Source: Aquatica leii (taxonomy: Eukaryota; Arthropoda; Insecta; Coleoptera; Lampyridae). Taken from it: DNA of 64,000 bases. Within the stretch, counting starts at the first letter, position 1; each line of letters starts with the position of its first letter. A model generated the notes under the pieces. The model saw only the letters and a list, made by a program, of their open reading frames with translations, did no database searches and was not told where the DNA came from. This document shows positions 45,500 to 57,519 of this stretch, piece by piece. A program made the position numbers and the translations under genes. Location: positions 263,497,177-263,561,176 of the forward strand of contig CM069432.1 of the NCBI GenBank assembly GCA_035610365.1. Reading direction: 5' to 3'.

Positions 45500-46900
45500 T
45501 TATTGTAATAGCCAAGGCTTCAACGGTCAGAGTCTATAGTAACATGAAAACGTTTTTTGGATTTAGACCGAGTCATTTTTGTAACAGGGCGCGAGAGAAA
45601 TCGAAGAACTCAAACGAGCAACCGAAATCTAACTAAGAACTTCGCAAAAGTTAGGTAATCAAACCAGATTCTAAACTTCGAAAAGGTAAGAAAAAAGACG
45701 ATAAACTTGAAAAAGCAATCGACAATTCTAACAAAAAACTACTACACAGTTTAGTAATGAACTTGTGAACGAAGATGTTAAACTCCATAGAAGTGACTTA
45801 AGAAGAAATAGTCACCGTATATAAAGAAGAGGTATCGTAGCAGCTGGTGAAGCTCGACTCTAATTGGGTTACGGTCGAAAACGGGCGTGTTTTTGGTAAA
45901 CTAGTAATGACCGGGAACCAAAGAGGGGATAGTTCGAAAACATGATCACGATTAAAATTATTATGGTGTTTGATGATTTCTAAACTTTCTCGGATTTTCT
46001 TATTGAAGAAGAATGGAGATCTTGCAAAACGTTATCAAAATTTATCTGACCTGTAGTAAACTGATGTTCAATAACCGCAGGCTTAAAAATATGGCTTTCT
46101 GTTATACGATCATGTTCTGAAATGCGGGTAATCATAGAACAACCGGTTTCACCAATGTAGACTAAACCACACGAACAAGAAATTTGTTATACACCTTAAA
46201 ATGAAAGTGTAGAAAATTTGTCCTTGAGAGAAAGTATATTCTCCAAGATTTTGCCAGTTGAACATGGGTTTAATACCATTCTTACGAAGAAGTTGTCTTA
46301 TGTGATCTGTAACCTTGTAAATGTACGCTTCGGATTGGATTCGAAAGTAGAAATGTCCCTAGGTAATCGAGTACGTGGATGTAGACGACGATTAATAACT
46401 CTATGAATATCTCGCTTCATATAACCATTGTTCATTAAGATTCTAGCAAGATGACGAAGTTCCAAGTCTAGATTCTCAGGTTGGCAAAGTTTAGAATCTT
46501 CCTTGGTTCACAATTTGAATACCTAACTCTGTAGAGGTTCTTTGTTAGCTAATCGTTTGTTTTTTAAAGTCTATGATTTTCTTTCTTACCTTTTCAGAGT
46601 TGAAAATCTAGCTTGGTTTACAAGTTGATTACCTAACTTTTGAAAAGTTGTTAGTTAGATTTCGGTTGTTTGTTCGAGTTCTTTAATTTTTCTCACGCCT
46701 TGATGAAACCTTTATGAAAGTGGGTAAAACTTTGGCAAATTTGGTTACAACAATGGGACGGTCGAAACCCAGAATAGGTTCTCATCTTAATATAGACTCC
46801 GGCCGTGGAAGCCTTCTTTATTACATTAACAATCTCTACGGGGAGAATATTTCTTCTAAAACCTCCGTATTTCCCAAACTCCGCCACAAACACGTAAATT
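45500..46900. mobile_element. Penelope-like element, inverted partial unit
   Basis: A plus-strand segment (45500-45740) and a minus-strand segment (46900-46570) are inverted copies. Both encode the same decayed stretch containing GFRPSHFCN or GFRPSHCCN, then NSNEQPKSN or NSNKQPKSN. Between them lies a minus-strand GIY-YIG region. The plus-strand RT of a Penelope-like element follows directly at 46920-48150. Partial inverted or tandem units at the 5' end are a known habit of this group. Confidence 0.7.
45870..46500 (-). pseudogene. Penelope-like GIY-YIG endonuclease region (broken)
   Basis: Penelope-like retroelements carry a C-terminal GIY-YIG nuclease. On minus the region reads VINRRLHPRTRLP, then HIRQLLRKNGIKPMFNW, then ISCSCGLVYIGETGCSMITR and ISEHDR. 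FKPAVIEHQFTTGQINFDN follows, and after a shift NFNRDHVFELSPLWFPVI. CSCGxVYIGETG is the family's nuclease core (Y-I-G present, the first Tyr replaced), and N-F-N-R-D is the usual end. Stops near 46190 and 46010 show that it is dead. Confidence 0.82.
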
Positions 46901-46919
46901 TTGTGTTCAACTTTTCTTA

Positions 46920-48150
46920 GTCGCTGTCGTGACTACATCATTTCTGCATTCCTCAAGATCAAGTTTCACATTCTGACACGTTCTTCTAAAAACATTCTGC
47001 ATCGTGCTAGTCTAACGTTGATACGCAAACAGATTAAGTAAACCAGACGAGAGTTAGATATTATTTCGAAACAATTCTTTTATCTTCATCTTGAATTGGC
47101 CAACACTGTATCCCAGGATGATTGGAATGTTTTTGAAACATTACTTACCAGCAGCCTGATACCACTCTACGACTTACCACTGAAGGTCATCTCAAAAAGT
47201 TTCAATTATTGGAATCTAAGAATCATAAAGTTTTACAACTAACTTCTTCTAGGCGGTTGTCAATTTATCTAGTTTGACTCTCACTCCCAGAAAAGTAATT
47301 GGTGCTACCTAATGGTTTGAATTTTGCTGTTACTCTCAAAGGTTTTCCTAAAGAAGATATTTATGTGCTATCGAGTCTTCTATAATACATCTTACTCGTT
47401 ACATCTCAGATCCTATTCGTATTGACACTGGCAACATCCTTGAATCATCTAAAGTTCCTAAATCTAATATTTCTACAAATTGATTATGCTGCGAAGATCC
47501 ACTTTATTTTGTCTGAGGAAACGTACGCTATTCTAACTCGCAATCCTACTTCAAGGATTAAACGTGAGGTCAGCCAAATGATCAAAACTTCCAATCTACC
47601 TTCAGAGACTAAACGTCGACTTACCCTTTTAGATTCTAAACCACCTCGTCTATACGGACTTTCTAAAATTCACAAACAAGGTATTCCCTTTCGACCTATC
47701 GTCAGTACTATCCAATCTTTTACCTACAAGCTAACCCAGTTCTTGTCCAATATTCTTTGCGAATTTACAGATAAAACCTCTTCTCACATCTTCAACTCTC
47801 AGTATTTTATTAAACGTTTAGAAACTATAAAACTTGGGTCCCAAGATCTTGTAGGTTTTGATGTTACTTTACTTTTTACCAAAGTTCCTACTAAGGATTT
47901 ACTTATTATCGTCGAACAGATTTTGTCTCAACATGGCAAGGACTTGAGTTTAGTTCCTCTTTTTGATAAGTGTTTATCCACCACTTACTTCCAATTGGAT
48001 AACAAGTTTTACAAACAGGTTCCTGGTGCTGCTATGGGTTCTCCTCTATCAGCTGTTATAGCTGACATTTTTATGAAATCTTCTGATTGATCATTCTCCT
48101 TTATCAAAAACACGCGCTCTTTTGACCGTAACTTAATCAGACTCACCAAA
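46920..48150 (+). pseudogene. Penelope-like reverse transcriptase, truncated
   Basis: The N-terminal part is broken but visible (VVNLSSLTLTPRKVIGA near 47260-47310). From 47422 a frame of 222 codons is open. It has EETYAILTRNPTSRIKREV, then PPRLYGLSKIHKQGIPFRPI and LVGFDVTLLFTKVPTKDLL (first catalytic Asp of the RT), and GAAMGSPLSAVIADIFM. These are diagnostic Penelope blocks. The sequence leaves the family just before the Y-x-D-D motif, so the palm is incomplete and the element cannot be active. No host function is suggested. Confidence 0.87.
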
Positions 48151-48560
48151 AACGCCGATTAATAATATTCAAATAGATAAAATTGTGGATACTTCAACCG
48201 TTCGCAAAGTATCATCAGAAACCTTCGGAAGAAAACTCTACCATACAACAAATGTCTGCATTGAGGCCATTAAAAACCTGCAATTAGAATCTGCATCAAA
48301 AATCGGTTAATAATTTGCATCATTGTACGTAAATAGGACTCTGAAACAAGCAACCTCTACGAAAACCTCATGAAACTTTCAAAATCTGATTGAAGTTTCA
48401 GAGCAAAGATTTCAATCTTTCCGATAAAATTTACAAGCCAGTAACTACCAATCAAGTCAGTTTTTAAATACTCTATTCTTCGGTGTCAGTAACCGAGATA
48501 ACCCACTTAGCAAACAAAAAGCAAAGCAACAACTGATTGAATCACTCAACGGAACAAACA
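48151..48560. other. Unassigned sequence after the Penelope RT
   Basis: No clear frame. It might hold the decayed rest of the element, but I see no family motif. Confidence 0.35.
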
Positions 48561-49465
48561 TGTCACAGCAGAAAATGATGTCAACGTTGTGGAGGTCTAC
48601 ATCATACCATCATCAACAGACGGAGTGTAATGTTAGTCGCCTCCTTGTGGTGCATTCTGGATAGCATCTGTGCTGGGTTTCCAGTACAGGTGTGAACTAA
48701 ATGACTGACACGGGCCTACATTTTATCATGTGATGTTGTTGCCCTTAAAACGAATACGCTTCTACATAATTCCAGGGTTCCAACGTTTGTCTGGGTCCTG
48801 TGTCAACGCCCGACACGTACCGCGTCCAAACGTGGTAGTAATTGTGTTGACGCCTTGCTTTTAATAGGTTCCCCTCTACGGCGGTATAACGTCCGTGGAT
48901 TGTGGACTTAATTGTGTACGATCTATACGCGAGGGAGAGGTTTGTCATGCGACTGCTTCCCTTAGAATAATAGTCACTCTACCCAATTCCGCCTTGGCCG
49001 TAGGGTTTTACCAACGCCGGTAAACCGAGACCTAGCTCTGAAAAGAGAGGAAAGTCCGAGTCCTATTATACGAAAGCATGGCAGGGGGTACTAGTCCTTC
49101 CGGCAGAGGAAGCGTCTTGTGGTAACCGTACGCGGACTAATATGCCCGGGGTCTATGTGAGTGGCCTTGCGCCTTAAACCCATAAAACGAGCAGCCATCT
49201 ACCCAATTCCAGTATCCTCAGTATGCTGGTGCATTTATGCGAAAAGGGTGAGGGCTGTTCGAACACCCCCATCGGGGACCCGCTGTCCGGTGCTCTATCA
49301 ACTGCCTTCAACTTTATCATTACCGTCAACAACTACTATATAAAGCTAGTAAAAAGTCATCACGACAGAAAGACATTCTTCGTTATGCTATCACCTACTC
49401 AACTGAACCACATCGTAGAACAAACCAACTCCAAGCTCATGCATAAATCTCAGAATCTTTATTGA
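48561..49465. other. GC-richer block of unknown nature
   Basis: Base composition is clearly higher in G+C than the surroundings, with words such as 'acgccggtaaaccgagacctagctct' and 'atgcccggggtctatgtgag'. Open frames at 49161 and 49223 overlap and match no family I know. It could be the 5' UTR of a non-LTR element or part of a foreign insertion. Confidence 0.35.
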
Positions 49466-49689
49466 TAAGTATGACAACAACTGCACATGATCAACACATG
49501 GCTATTAATCATCAGTTCACTAACCAAGATAGCGGTTATTTGCAATTAAGAAAGATGAGATGTGACTGAACAAAACCGAAATTATCAAAATAACTGCTAC
49601 ATACAAACGAAGCAAAATAAAGCATCCACTCATCAAGAACTTATGGCAAGCTGCTTAAAGGTTATGTAAATTCCAATCAACATCACTAT

Positions 49690-50038
49690 AGAACATAATT
49701 CGTAATCCTACATAGAACAAGAACCAGTACTTAGACTGTCAGAGGACTATAGTAATCTTCAACCAGTAGAAGAAAACCTACAAGACGACATACAACAAAG
49801 ATACTGGAAATCATTACACTATCATTCTTTGCTAACCAGTATTGCTACCGTTTGGGGCATCTATCAGTACTGGACTAGGAGGCACTATAAAGCACCAACA
49901 CAGCTGCAATTACAGTCAGAAGTAGGTCAACTGTTTACTACTCCAGAACCTATGGCAGAGATGATTAAACTACAGTCTCTTTCCAGGCCCAATGCTTTAA
50001 AATTGATCGGGCAGAATGAAACCATACCTTTGAACTAA
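49690..50038 (+). pseudogene. C-terminal remnant of a possible membrane protein
   Basis: The frame ending at TAA 50036-50038 contains LRLSEDYSNLQPVEENLQDD, then HSLLTSIATVWGIYQYW, a hydrophobic stretch that could span a membrane, then a polar tail. A similar layout (ectodomain end, anchor, short tail) occurs in envelope-like proteins of some insect LTR elements, but no envelope motif is visible. It is recorded as a remnant of unknown origin. Confidence 0.3.
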
Positions 50039-50040
50039 TG

Positions 50041-52650
50041 TTTTTAAATATGTTATGTAAGAGGCACGAGATAGTATTTCAAAACAAAACTGCAATAGGG
50101 TATACGCAGCAATGCACACTTAACCGTGACTTGTCAGTTTAATTAGGTAATTTTTTAATAAATAATAATTCAATCAACACCTGTTCGATCCACAAAGTCT
50201 GATATTGTTGAAATATTGATTGCCGGGGTAAGGGTTAGAGGTTACTACACGTGTGTTATTATCAGTCTAATTTAAATTTGTTCAAAAATTTACGGCGTGT
50301 GTTGACCACTGATATCTATTTACAATAACAAATGTTACAAAGAAATCACAGTGAGTTTTAATTGCGGTAGCGGCAATATACGGTATGTTGCAAAACTGGT
50401 TCTAAAAACAAAGTTAAGCTTCCACTAGGTTAAATTAAAGTGAGTGATCTAAAAATAAATTATGTAATTGAATCATTAATTACCGAGAACACGTTCAGAA
50501 ACAAAATCAATTCGTAGGGGTGTCGAACGTCTTAATTAATCTTAAGCCATCTTGACTCAAGCGATCAATGAATCCGCCAAATCAACTACGTTCGGGATTT
50601 AAAATGATTTAGAAACCAGTGGGTGCATCAAGTCCGCGTTAAAAAAATCATAACACACCTTGGCTTGAGAGATTTATTAATTAATTCATTGCGGTTCCTG
50701 CAAATAGCACAACACGATGGATGGGTTTTTTGACGTTACGAGAATTTTCACACGACAGGTTGAATTATAAGAATAGCACAGCACAGCAGCGGTCGTTTGA
50801 AAACAAAATAGTTACGGAAAGAGTTAGCGAATTACAAAGCGGTGGGTTATTTACTGTTAAGTGCAAGTAACAGATATCAGAAAACTGTTCTACCAAGAAC
50901 AAGTCGTGGAAGAGAGACAGTTGCCTTTATATCCTTTTTGGTTATGCTTGAATGCTCGTTGAACAGGAAAGAGTAGCACGCTTTAAAGCGGTTGAAAAGG
51001 GCCGCGTCCGAAAGTCGAAAATTTATGCTGAATTGACGAAAATACGTAAACTTTTTAAAAAATTACGCTGACCTCTACCGTCACTGACATCAAATAAAAT
51101 TGGGCAATGAAAACGAACAAACCGAAATTAACAAAAGAATACAAATGATGTGGGTTGCTATTGGAAAGCTTAACAATGTGTTTAAAAAACCTGAATTCCC
51201 TTTAACTTAAACACTAAAGTTTTTAACACTTGCATCTTCCCGGTCTTTACGTATATGGGTTACAAACAACAACTATAACCAACAAGACTGCGAACAAACT
51301 TTGCAAAACACAACGTAGAGTAGAAAGACTCAACTTGAACGTTAGCTTTTAAGATCACATACAAAATCAAAAAATTAGACAACAAACGAAGGTAGAGGAT
51401 GTGATAAAACGTGTTGCCACCAGAAAGTGGTTTTTGAACACTGTGCAATACAAGCCTTTGGAAGTTTGTATATAATAATATAACTTCTTATGAACATCGC
51501 TTATGTCATATACCACTGGGAAAAAAATTTCACCATGAAGAAATCGACGTCTTCGTTTTGTTGCAAAACAAAAAATGTTTTCGATTTTTATATCTATTGC
51601 ATTACTAAGACCTGCTTCTTTGAGACCATCAACAGAAACCGACCGACCGGGGTCAACATTCAGCGTTTTGTTTCTTTTTGGTTGAGAAACACTATTTAGA
51701 CGTGTCTTCTCCTTTTTTTAAATGTGAGGACAAATTTAGCCATTCAAAAATGTTTGCCAAGAGTGCTACAATCTTCTCAAACCAGTCTTGAAAACAAGAC
51801 CAATTAAACCTCTCGGACTTGGTGCGATTGAATATGCATCCTTGTGGGCTGCCTGTCTACCATTGTCACGTGTCACGTGTCATGCGCAACTACATTTCAC
51901 ATTTTTGTAATTTAATAAAGTTCTTTCTACATCACTGGTATGCGGACCCTACTAGTTGCATAGTTCAGATTTATTCAATAGTTGCGGGGAAGAAGTTGCG
52001 CCGGTGGTTATTTGTCATCTCCGGTCTTAAAATCACTGTGAGTGGTTCGATTTTGATAGAAGCCTGCCTAATTCAATTTCACTGAAATTAAGATTATCTA
52101 TGTATATTCACGGAATTAAGGCAATTCTCGATTTGGTTAGCCCTCACAGCTAGTCGTAGTCGTAGATTCATTGATCGTAGCAAATGGCTTGCATTTTGTC
52201 GTAACTTCTAATTTCTATTATCTTGTTAAGTAGTTGCTTTTTCTTTTTCTGTTCTTTCGGCTCGGTTTCTCTTCGTTTGTTCGTCAACTGTTGTTAGCGC
52301 CATTTAATGAAAGCCATGAACCATTCTTTATAAAAGTACTGATTGTAAATTTGCCTACAGTTATTCTTTCCATATTCAAATAAGATTTTACATCCATGCG
52401 TAAATCCAACATTGTCTGTGGGCTGCGGCAAGTAATACACCAACCAATGTTCCTTCCATCATTTTAGATAGACTGGTTTGATCACCAGTTTTTTTCATGT
52501 TTTTCCTGCGCTTTGTTAAGGTTTGTTTTGGTGTACAAGATTTATCAGCTGCTTCCGTATTATTCATAAGATTTTTCTTGATTGCCTGGACGACCCTAAC
52601 GACATCTTCGACGAAGCAAAATATTCTGTACCCGTAGTTTTGAAAAGAAA
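50041..52650. other. Intergenic DNA, no recognisable gene
   Basis: Small open frames (51490-51699, 51819-52085) show no domain or repeat partner. Composition is ordinary for the window. Confidence 0.45.
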
Positions 52651-52656
52651 TATTAA

Positions 52657-52956
52657 TGTTATGTAATGTTATGTAGTGTTATGTAGTGTTAAGTAGTGTT
52701 ATGTAGAGTTATGTAGTGTTATGTAGTATTATGTAGTGTTATGTAGTGTTATGTAGTGTTATGTAGTGTTATGTAGTGTTATGTAGTGTTATATAGTGTT
52801 ATGTAGTGTTATGTAGTGTTATGTAATGTTATGTAACGTTGCGTAATGTTGTGTAGTGTTGCGTAGTGTTGGATAATGTTGTTTAATGTTTTGTAATGAT
52901 ATATGATGTGATGTAAAATTATGTAATGTTATGTAACGTTATGTAATGTTATGTAG
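52657..52956 (+). repeat. 10-bp minisatellite, 30 units
   Basis: The unit ATGTAGTGTT is repeated head to tail with a strictly constant 10-base register over about 300 bases. The centre (52671-52830) is nearly homogeneous and both edges carry more substitutions (ATGTAATGTT, GCGTAATGTT, TTGTAATGAT). No indels were seen. It lies in gene-free DNA. Confidence 0.93.
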
Positions 52957-54330
52957 GTTCATACATATAAGACAAGCATAAATTACAGTAGGCTATATTA
53001 TTAGATTTATTTAAAAAAATATTAATAACATGGGGTGGTTTTGCCATTTTTAAATCAAGCTACATGCAATGAAAATCTTAAGCTCTCAAAAAGACAAATG
53101 TTGCAGTTGAATCCTACTCGACTAATGTAATAATTACAGTTTATAATATTAATTCAATTTGCGAAATACTTTAATCTTTAATTTATAAGAACACTTTAAA
53201 TGTATGAAAGTGCTAAGAAATGGGTATTAACAGTAGTATTTATAGTATAGACGAATGATTATCTCTACCTTTCTTTAAGCTTAGATTTGAAATACACTGT
53301 AAGCGGCTTAATTTATAATACTGCAAAACTTTCCGTAACTTGACGAGAACATCAACGTGATTTAGTTACTAAAAGTCATCATACGAGCAAAGCGTTTAAT
53401 TAAAAATCGTTTTTAACTAGCATTTAGAAATAGATTTTGTTTTGCGAAGTAAAACGTAATTGAATGCGCAAGCAAGCTTTAAATTTTAATATGACACGAA
53501 AACGTAGCATTTCCGGGGGGTAATTATACAACCGCTACATTTGAGAACTCATAACAATAATATATCATCCAAAACCAAATTATAACATCACTCAGGAAAC
53601 CGCACCGCTGAAACAATAAGCCAAACTTCTCTGCTTTCATCCGCGCCGTACAATTTCATAAATCAAAATTGAATTTGCAACAATCTGAAGGGTTATTTAT
53701 TACGTTACACAATGGAATTATTGTTGTTAAATATGTTTTGGCTTTCTATACTGCTGTGTTTATCACAAATTTCAATAATTAATTAAAATAAATTTTTAAT
53801 TGAGGTACACCACTTTGTTTAAAATCACTTTGTAAGAAAAAATTAAGCGTTCGGGTAGCGCTTTCATTAAGTTTAAAATCAAGAAAATAAGTTTTATACG
53901 TTGATTACAACTGACAAACATTCTATGGTTATGAGTTGACGAAATCTGCCCACGGCTGCATGGATTAAGAAATTTAGTGGCTATTGATGCTAATCACAAG
54001 CCTAAATAAACAAAAAAGTAGCAACCTTAAATCTAGCTTGCAACTATTTATCAAAAATGACATCAAGAATGTGCGTTAACCGGTTGGCTGATTGGGGAAT
54101 TGCACTCTCGGACCAAATGGGAGCTGTACTTATCACCAAAAATTCATACCATTATATCATCCCTCTGGGCAAGTTATTGTTTACATAAAACGTCAAATGT
54201 GAGTTTACAAAACATGGGCTCGGATACCCAGTCCGTCCAGAAAGTGAGCGAGCGGACTCTCAACGGATCGTCATCTAGCAACTAACCCGCGCCAATGAAC
54301 CAAGTTAAAGGGTTTAGTACAGTGACTAGA
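52957..54330. other. AT-rich intergenic DNA
   Basis: No gene or repeat partner recognised. Confidence 0.45.
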
Positions 54331-54439
54331 TCCACACTAAGAATAGTTAATCCATCCAATACGTGTGTATTACAAAACATAGAAGAATCCCAATCGGAAG
54401 AAGTTCATAGTCTCGTATGTGGAACGAGCAACAATCAGC

Positions 54440-54915
54440 AAGCAAAATATTCTTAACGCTAAAAAGCAAAACGCGGAGCTACTAAGAAAAATAGAAATTT
54501 TGGAGTCTGATGAAGAAGAATTGACAAAAAAAACTGAGTGGATAGTACAAAAGCACATAGAGAAAACTTCCTCTTCTTAGCCTTCACTTTCTCAGCTCTA
54601 TACTTCTTTATGAGTAAAAGCAACCAAAAACCATCTATATTAGAAGCTGAGGTTATCAAAAAAACCCTGTAAACTTTAACAATAAATTAAATAAGATTCA
54701 AGGTCATGTGGCTTAATAGTGGCAAAACAAAACCGTATACGGAAAACGCGAAACGGTATAGAACCTTACCCAAGCTATTAAAAAATAAAAACCTAACCTG
54801 GTATACCTATAAAATTAAACAAACTCAGCCACTTAGAGTTATGATCAGAAAATTGTACAAGGAACAAAGCCTGAAAATCTTAACAACAGTAAACACCTTG
54901 CAAAAAAATAAATAA
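54440..54915 (+). pseudogene. Jockey-type ORF1 (gag-like) fragment
   Basis: The plus-strand frame contains LTWYTYKIKQTQPLRVMIRK, then LYKEQSLKILTTV. This resembles the domain that precedes the zinc knuckles in Jockey-clade ORF1 proteins, where Y-T-x-K-x-x-K-x-x-R-V-V-L-R-x-L-H is typical. An upstream segment (54600-54670) contains IKKYRAE or KSNQKPSILEAE frames that may be the preceding, frameshifted part. The zinc knuckles and ORF2 are missing. Confidence 0.55.
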
Positions 54916-56185
54916 AAAACTGCTACCACTTTTCATGCTAAACTTCGATAGGAAACAAGACATTTACAACGTGAGTGAAAATCAAACACCTGAAAAAATC
55001 CACATTAATTCCTCAATGAGATTACGTTTGACCGTCATAAAATAAGAGTGTCTATTTCCCAGTGCTGTGATATCATAAAAGTACCTATCAAAGTGACCGA
55101 AAGGTCGTAATTGTAAAAAACTGATAAATATCCACCTTTTTAAAGTGAGTAATAAATTTAAATGTGTAGCTTTTAGGCTTCATGTAACAACCCATAATTA
55201 AATTAAAATTGAAATTGAATTTGTACACTCACCGCCAAATCTTTGAACCAATGACCACAACTCAAACACACCGAAACAAACGGACCTGCAAAATTTAACT
55301 ATGAAACGATTTAAAAGTCAATTTAATACATTTTTGCCGTTTAGACAACTTTGCAATCGTAGTCGTGTAAGAATAAATTTCTCGAGACTTAGTAAAGTTT
55401 TTAGCCGTAAGACGACGCAGTCTATGCTCGACTTCCAGAGGCATGGAAATTTGATTTGTTACTTAGATGTGGTGCGTATAAGCGGTTCTAGAACGCAGCT
55501 CGAGATTCCTTCTTAATGCATCGCATTTAGACTTTTGAAGTAGCGACGGAAGCACTGAGCTTCTGTTTGTTACCCCCATGTTACTTGACGCATAATTAAC
55601 AGCAGAAACAGTGTGATCCTTAAACACAAGAGAATGCTAACATAATGGTATATATTTCTGAGTAATACCGTACTTTAGGTATTTATTACTTTTAAATTAA
55701 TATTATAGCGAGTTGAGCTGGTACACGCGTTGATGCATGTCACCACGGTGGCGTTGTTTTGGCGTAGATGCTGACGGAGTTCACTGTTGACAATTGAAGT
55801 TTGTTTCGGTGTCTATACACTGCTAGTTTCTAATCGTGCTACGAAGTCACGGAATACGTGCGACCGTTATTACTACATATCAATTAAATTTTTGAGTATC
55901 GTTGATATCATGTAAATTAAAACGCTCAGTTAACGTCAGTTACATTTAAACAATGATTAATTATTAATTAGGTTACTATCGTACTGCTGTAGTTTGTTTA
56001 TGTAAAGAAATTAGAAGTGACACGGCGTTTATTTTGTTTTAAAAAGAGTCATTAAAACCAAAATTGCTCTTGCTCGGACGCTTAACGTCATGCGGTTCGG
56101 GTAAAGCTTTGATAAATAACAATACTTTCACGTGAACGCATTTAGCTTTTTCTTTTACATTTAGCGATTTCTTTACGCCATTTTG
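54916..56185. other. Intergenic DNA, no recognisable gene
   Basis: A frame of 71 codons at 55301-55516 has no family match. Confidence 0.4.
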
Positions 56186-56189
56186 TCAC

Positions 56190-56470
56190 TATAGGGTCCA
56201 ATACTTCCAGATCTGCGATAATTTTAAATTGATTTATACGATAGGGCTATTAAATTTATTCGCATTTTACACGATTTTCAGTGATATCGAAGCCGTATAA
56301 CCAGTAATTGTAAAATAATTTTTATGTAACAACTAGTGTTTATTAGGAGTGGCGTAGCTGCAAGCTCCACGCACAATTCTGAGTGCGGGTTCTGGGGTAT
56401 GTTTTTTTTTCAGGCCCAAACTTTCGTTTCCGTCTAGGATTGTTTCTTGACACGCAAAGGAAAGTGGTTC
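56190..56470 (+). repeat. Repeat D, diverged copy
   Basis: Shows 'tagggtcca', 'taggagtggcgtagct' and 'gcgggttctggggtatg', followed at 56500-56560 by 'aatccgactcacgaccatctgc' and 'aaagctagtcaaa'. These correspond to the repeat D leader at 40660-40710. Confidence 0.5.
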
Positions 56471-56570
56471 AAGGCACTGACTCACCCGAATAAATTAAAT
56501 ATTTATAATCCGACTCACGACCATCTGCAACGAAAGCTAGTCAAATAGGTGAGTCGGCAATTTACTTAAT

Positions 56571-57384
56571 CATCGCTAACAAACAATATCAATGCACATG
56601 CAACAAAAACCTACACAAAAATATACAAAAATATACAGACCCAGCCCTGAAAATATAAACAGAACAAAAAGACAGACTGTTATCAACGAGTATGGCTAAG
56701 CAAACTCGTATCAACAACCAATAAATATGATCCTCTGGACGAAAGTAGCGCAAAAATAATTAAATGTAAATGGGGAGAAAAACGAAGAAAAATTAACAGT
56801 CATCGCCAATACTTTTTAGCGTCGTAGATAATAGAAAGGTCCTTTAACGCCAAAGGCATATACTCAACAACAGCCAAGTTAAGATTTAACTAGAAAATTC
56901 TTTACAGTACTCACCTATTATGGAAAAATTAAAAAAAAAAGAAATGCCGAATGTTTCACCTACGGAAGGAAAGAAAACAAAAACTCTAATGTAGTATTGA
57001 AACGTTGTATCCAACAACAGATTAAACCGAACCAACAGAAAAAGAAGGAAACCCGTATAACAAGAACGACATTGGATAATAGAGTAGCAACTAGAATACC
57101 GTCTTCATGATTTTTTATACAGATGGCGCAGAGAGAAAATAACAAAACAATTTATAATATAAAATACATTTTAATCACGATATACAAAAAGAGATATCCC
57201 ACAATACACACAAAGCCAGAAACACGAACACACAAATAATTAATGATAAAATTGAATTAATGCAACATTTGTTGACTTAGGCTCTTTATACACAAAGTAG
57301 TTGATTTGCAACGCGAGTCTAAACTAACTGAATTTGCAAATGTTCTGTTCTGATCTTGTCTATAAAAGGGAGTAGGATTCTACA
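56571..57384. other. AT-rich spacer
   Basis: Nothing recognisable was seen. Confidence 0.4.
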
Positions 57385-57519
57385 CACATGTCGAGTAAAA
57401 CCAGGTTTTTGTGTAAAAAAAAGATAAGCGACGGCTAAAACAGTTGTTTCTGGAGATTGAGTGGCAAGGTTCGTGATGCCAGATTATAAACTAAATCTAA
57501 AAAAGTTTCAAAACGCTAA

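Noticed and set aside
52657-52956. Telomeric repeat
   Set aside because: The unit ATGTAGTGTT is not the insect TTAGG repeat and the array is short and internal.
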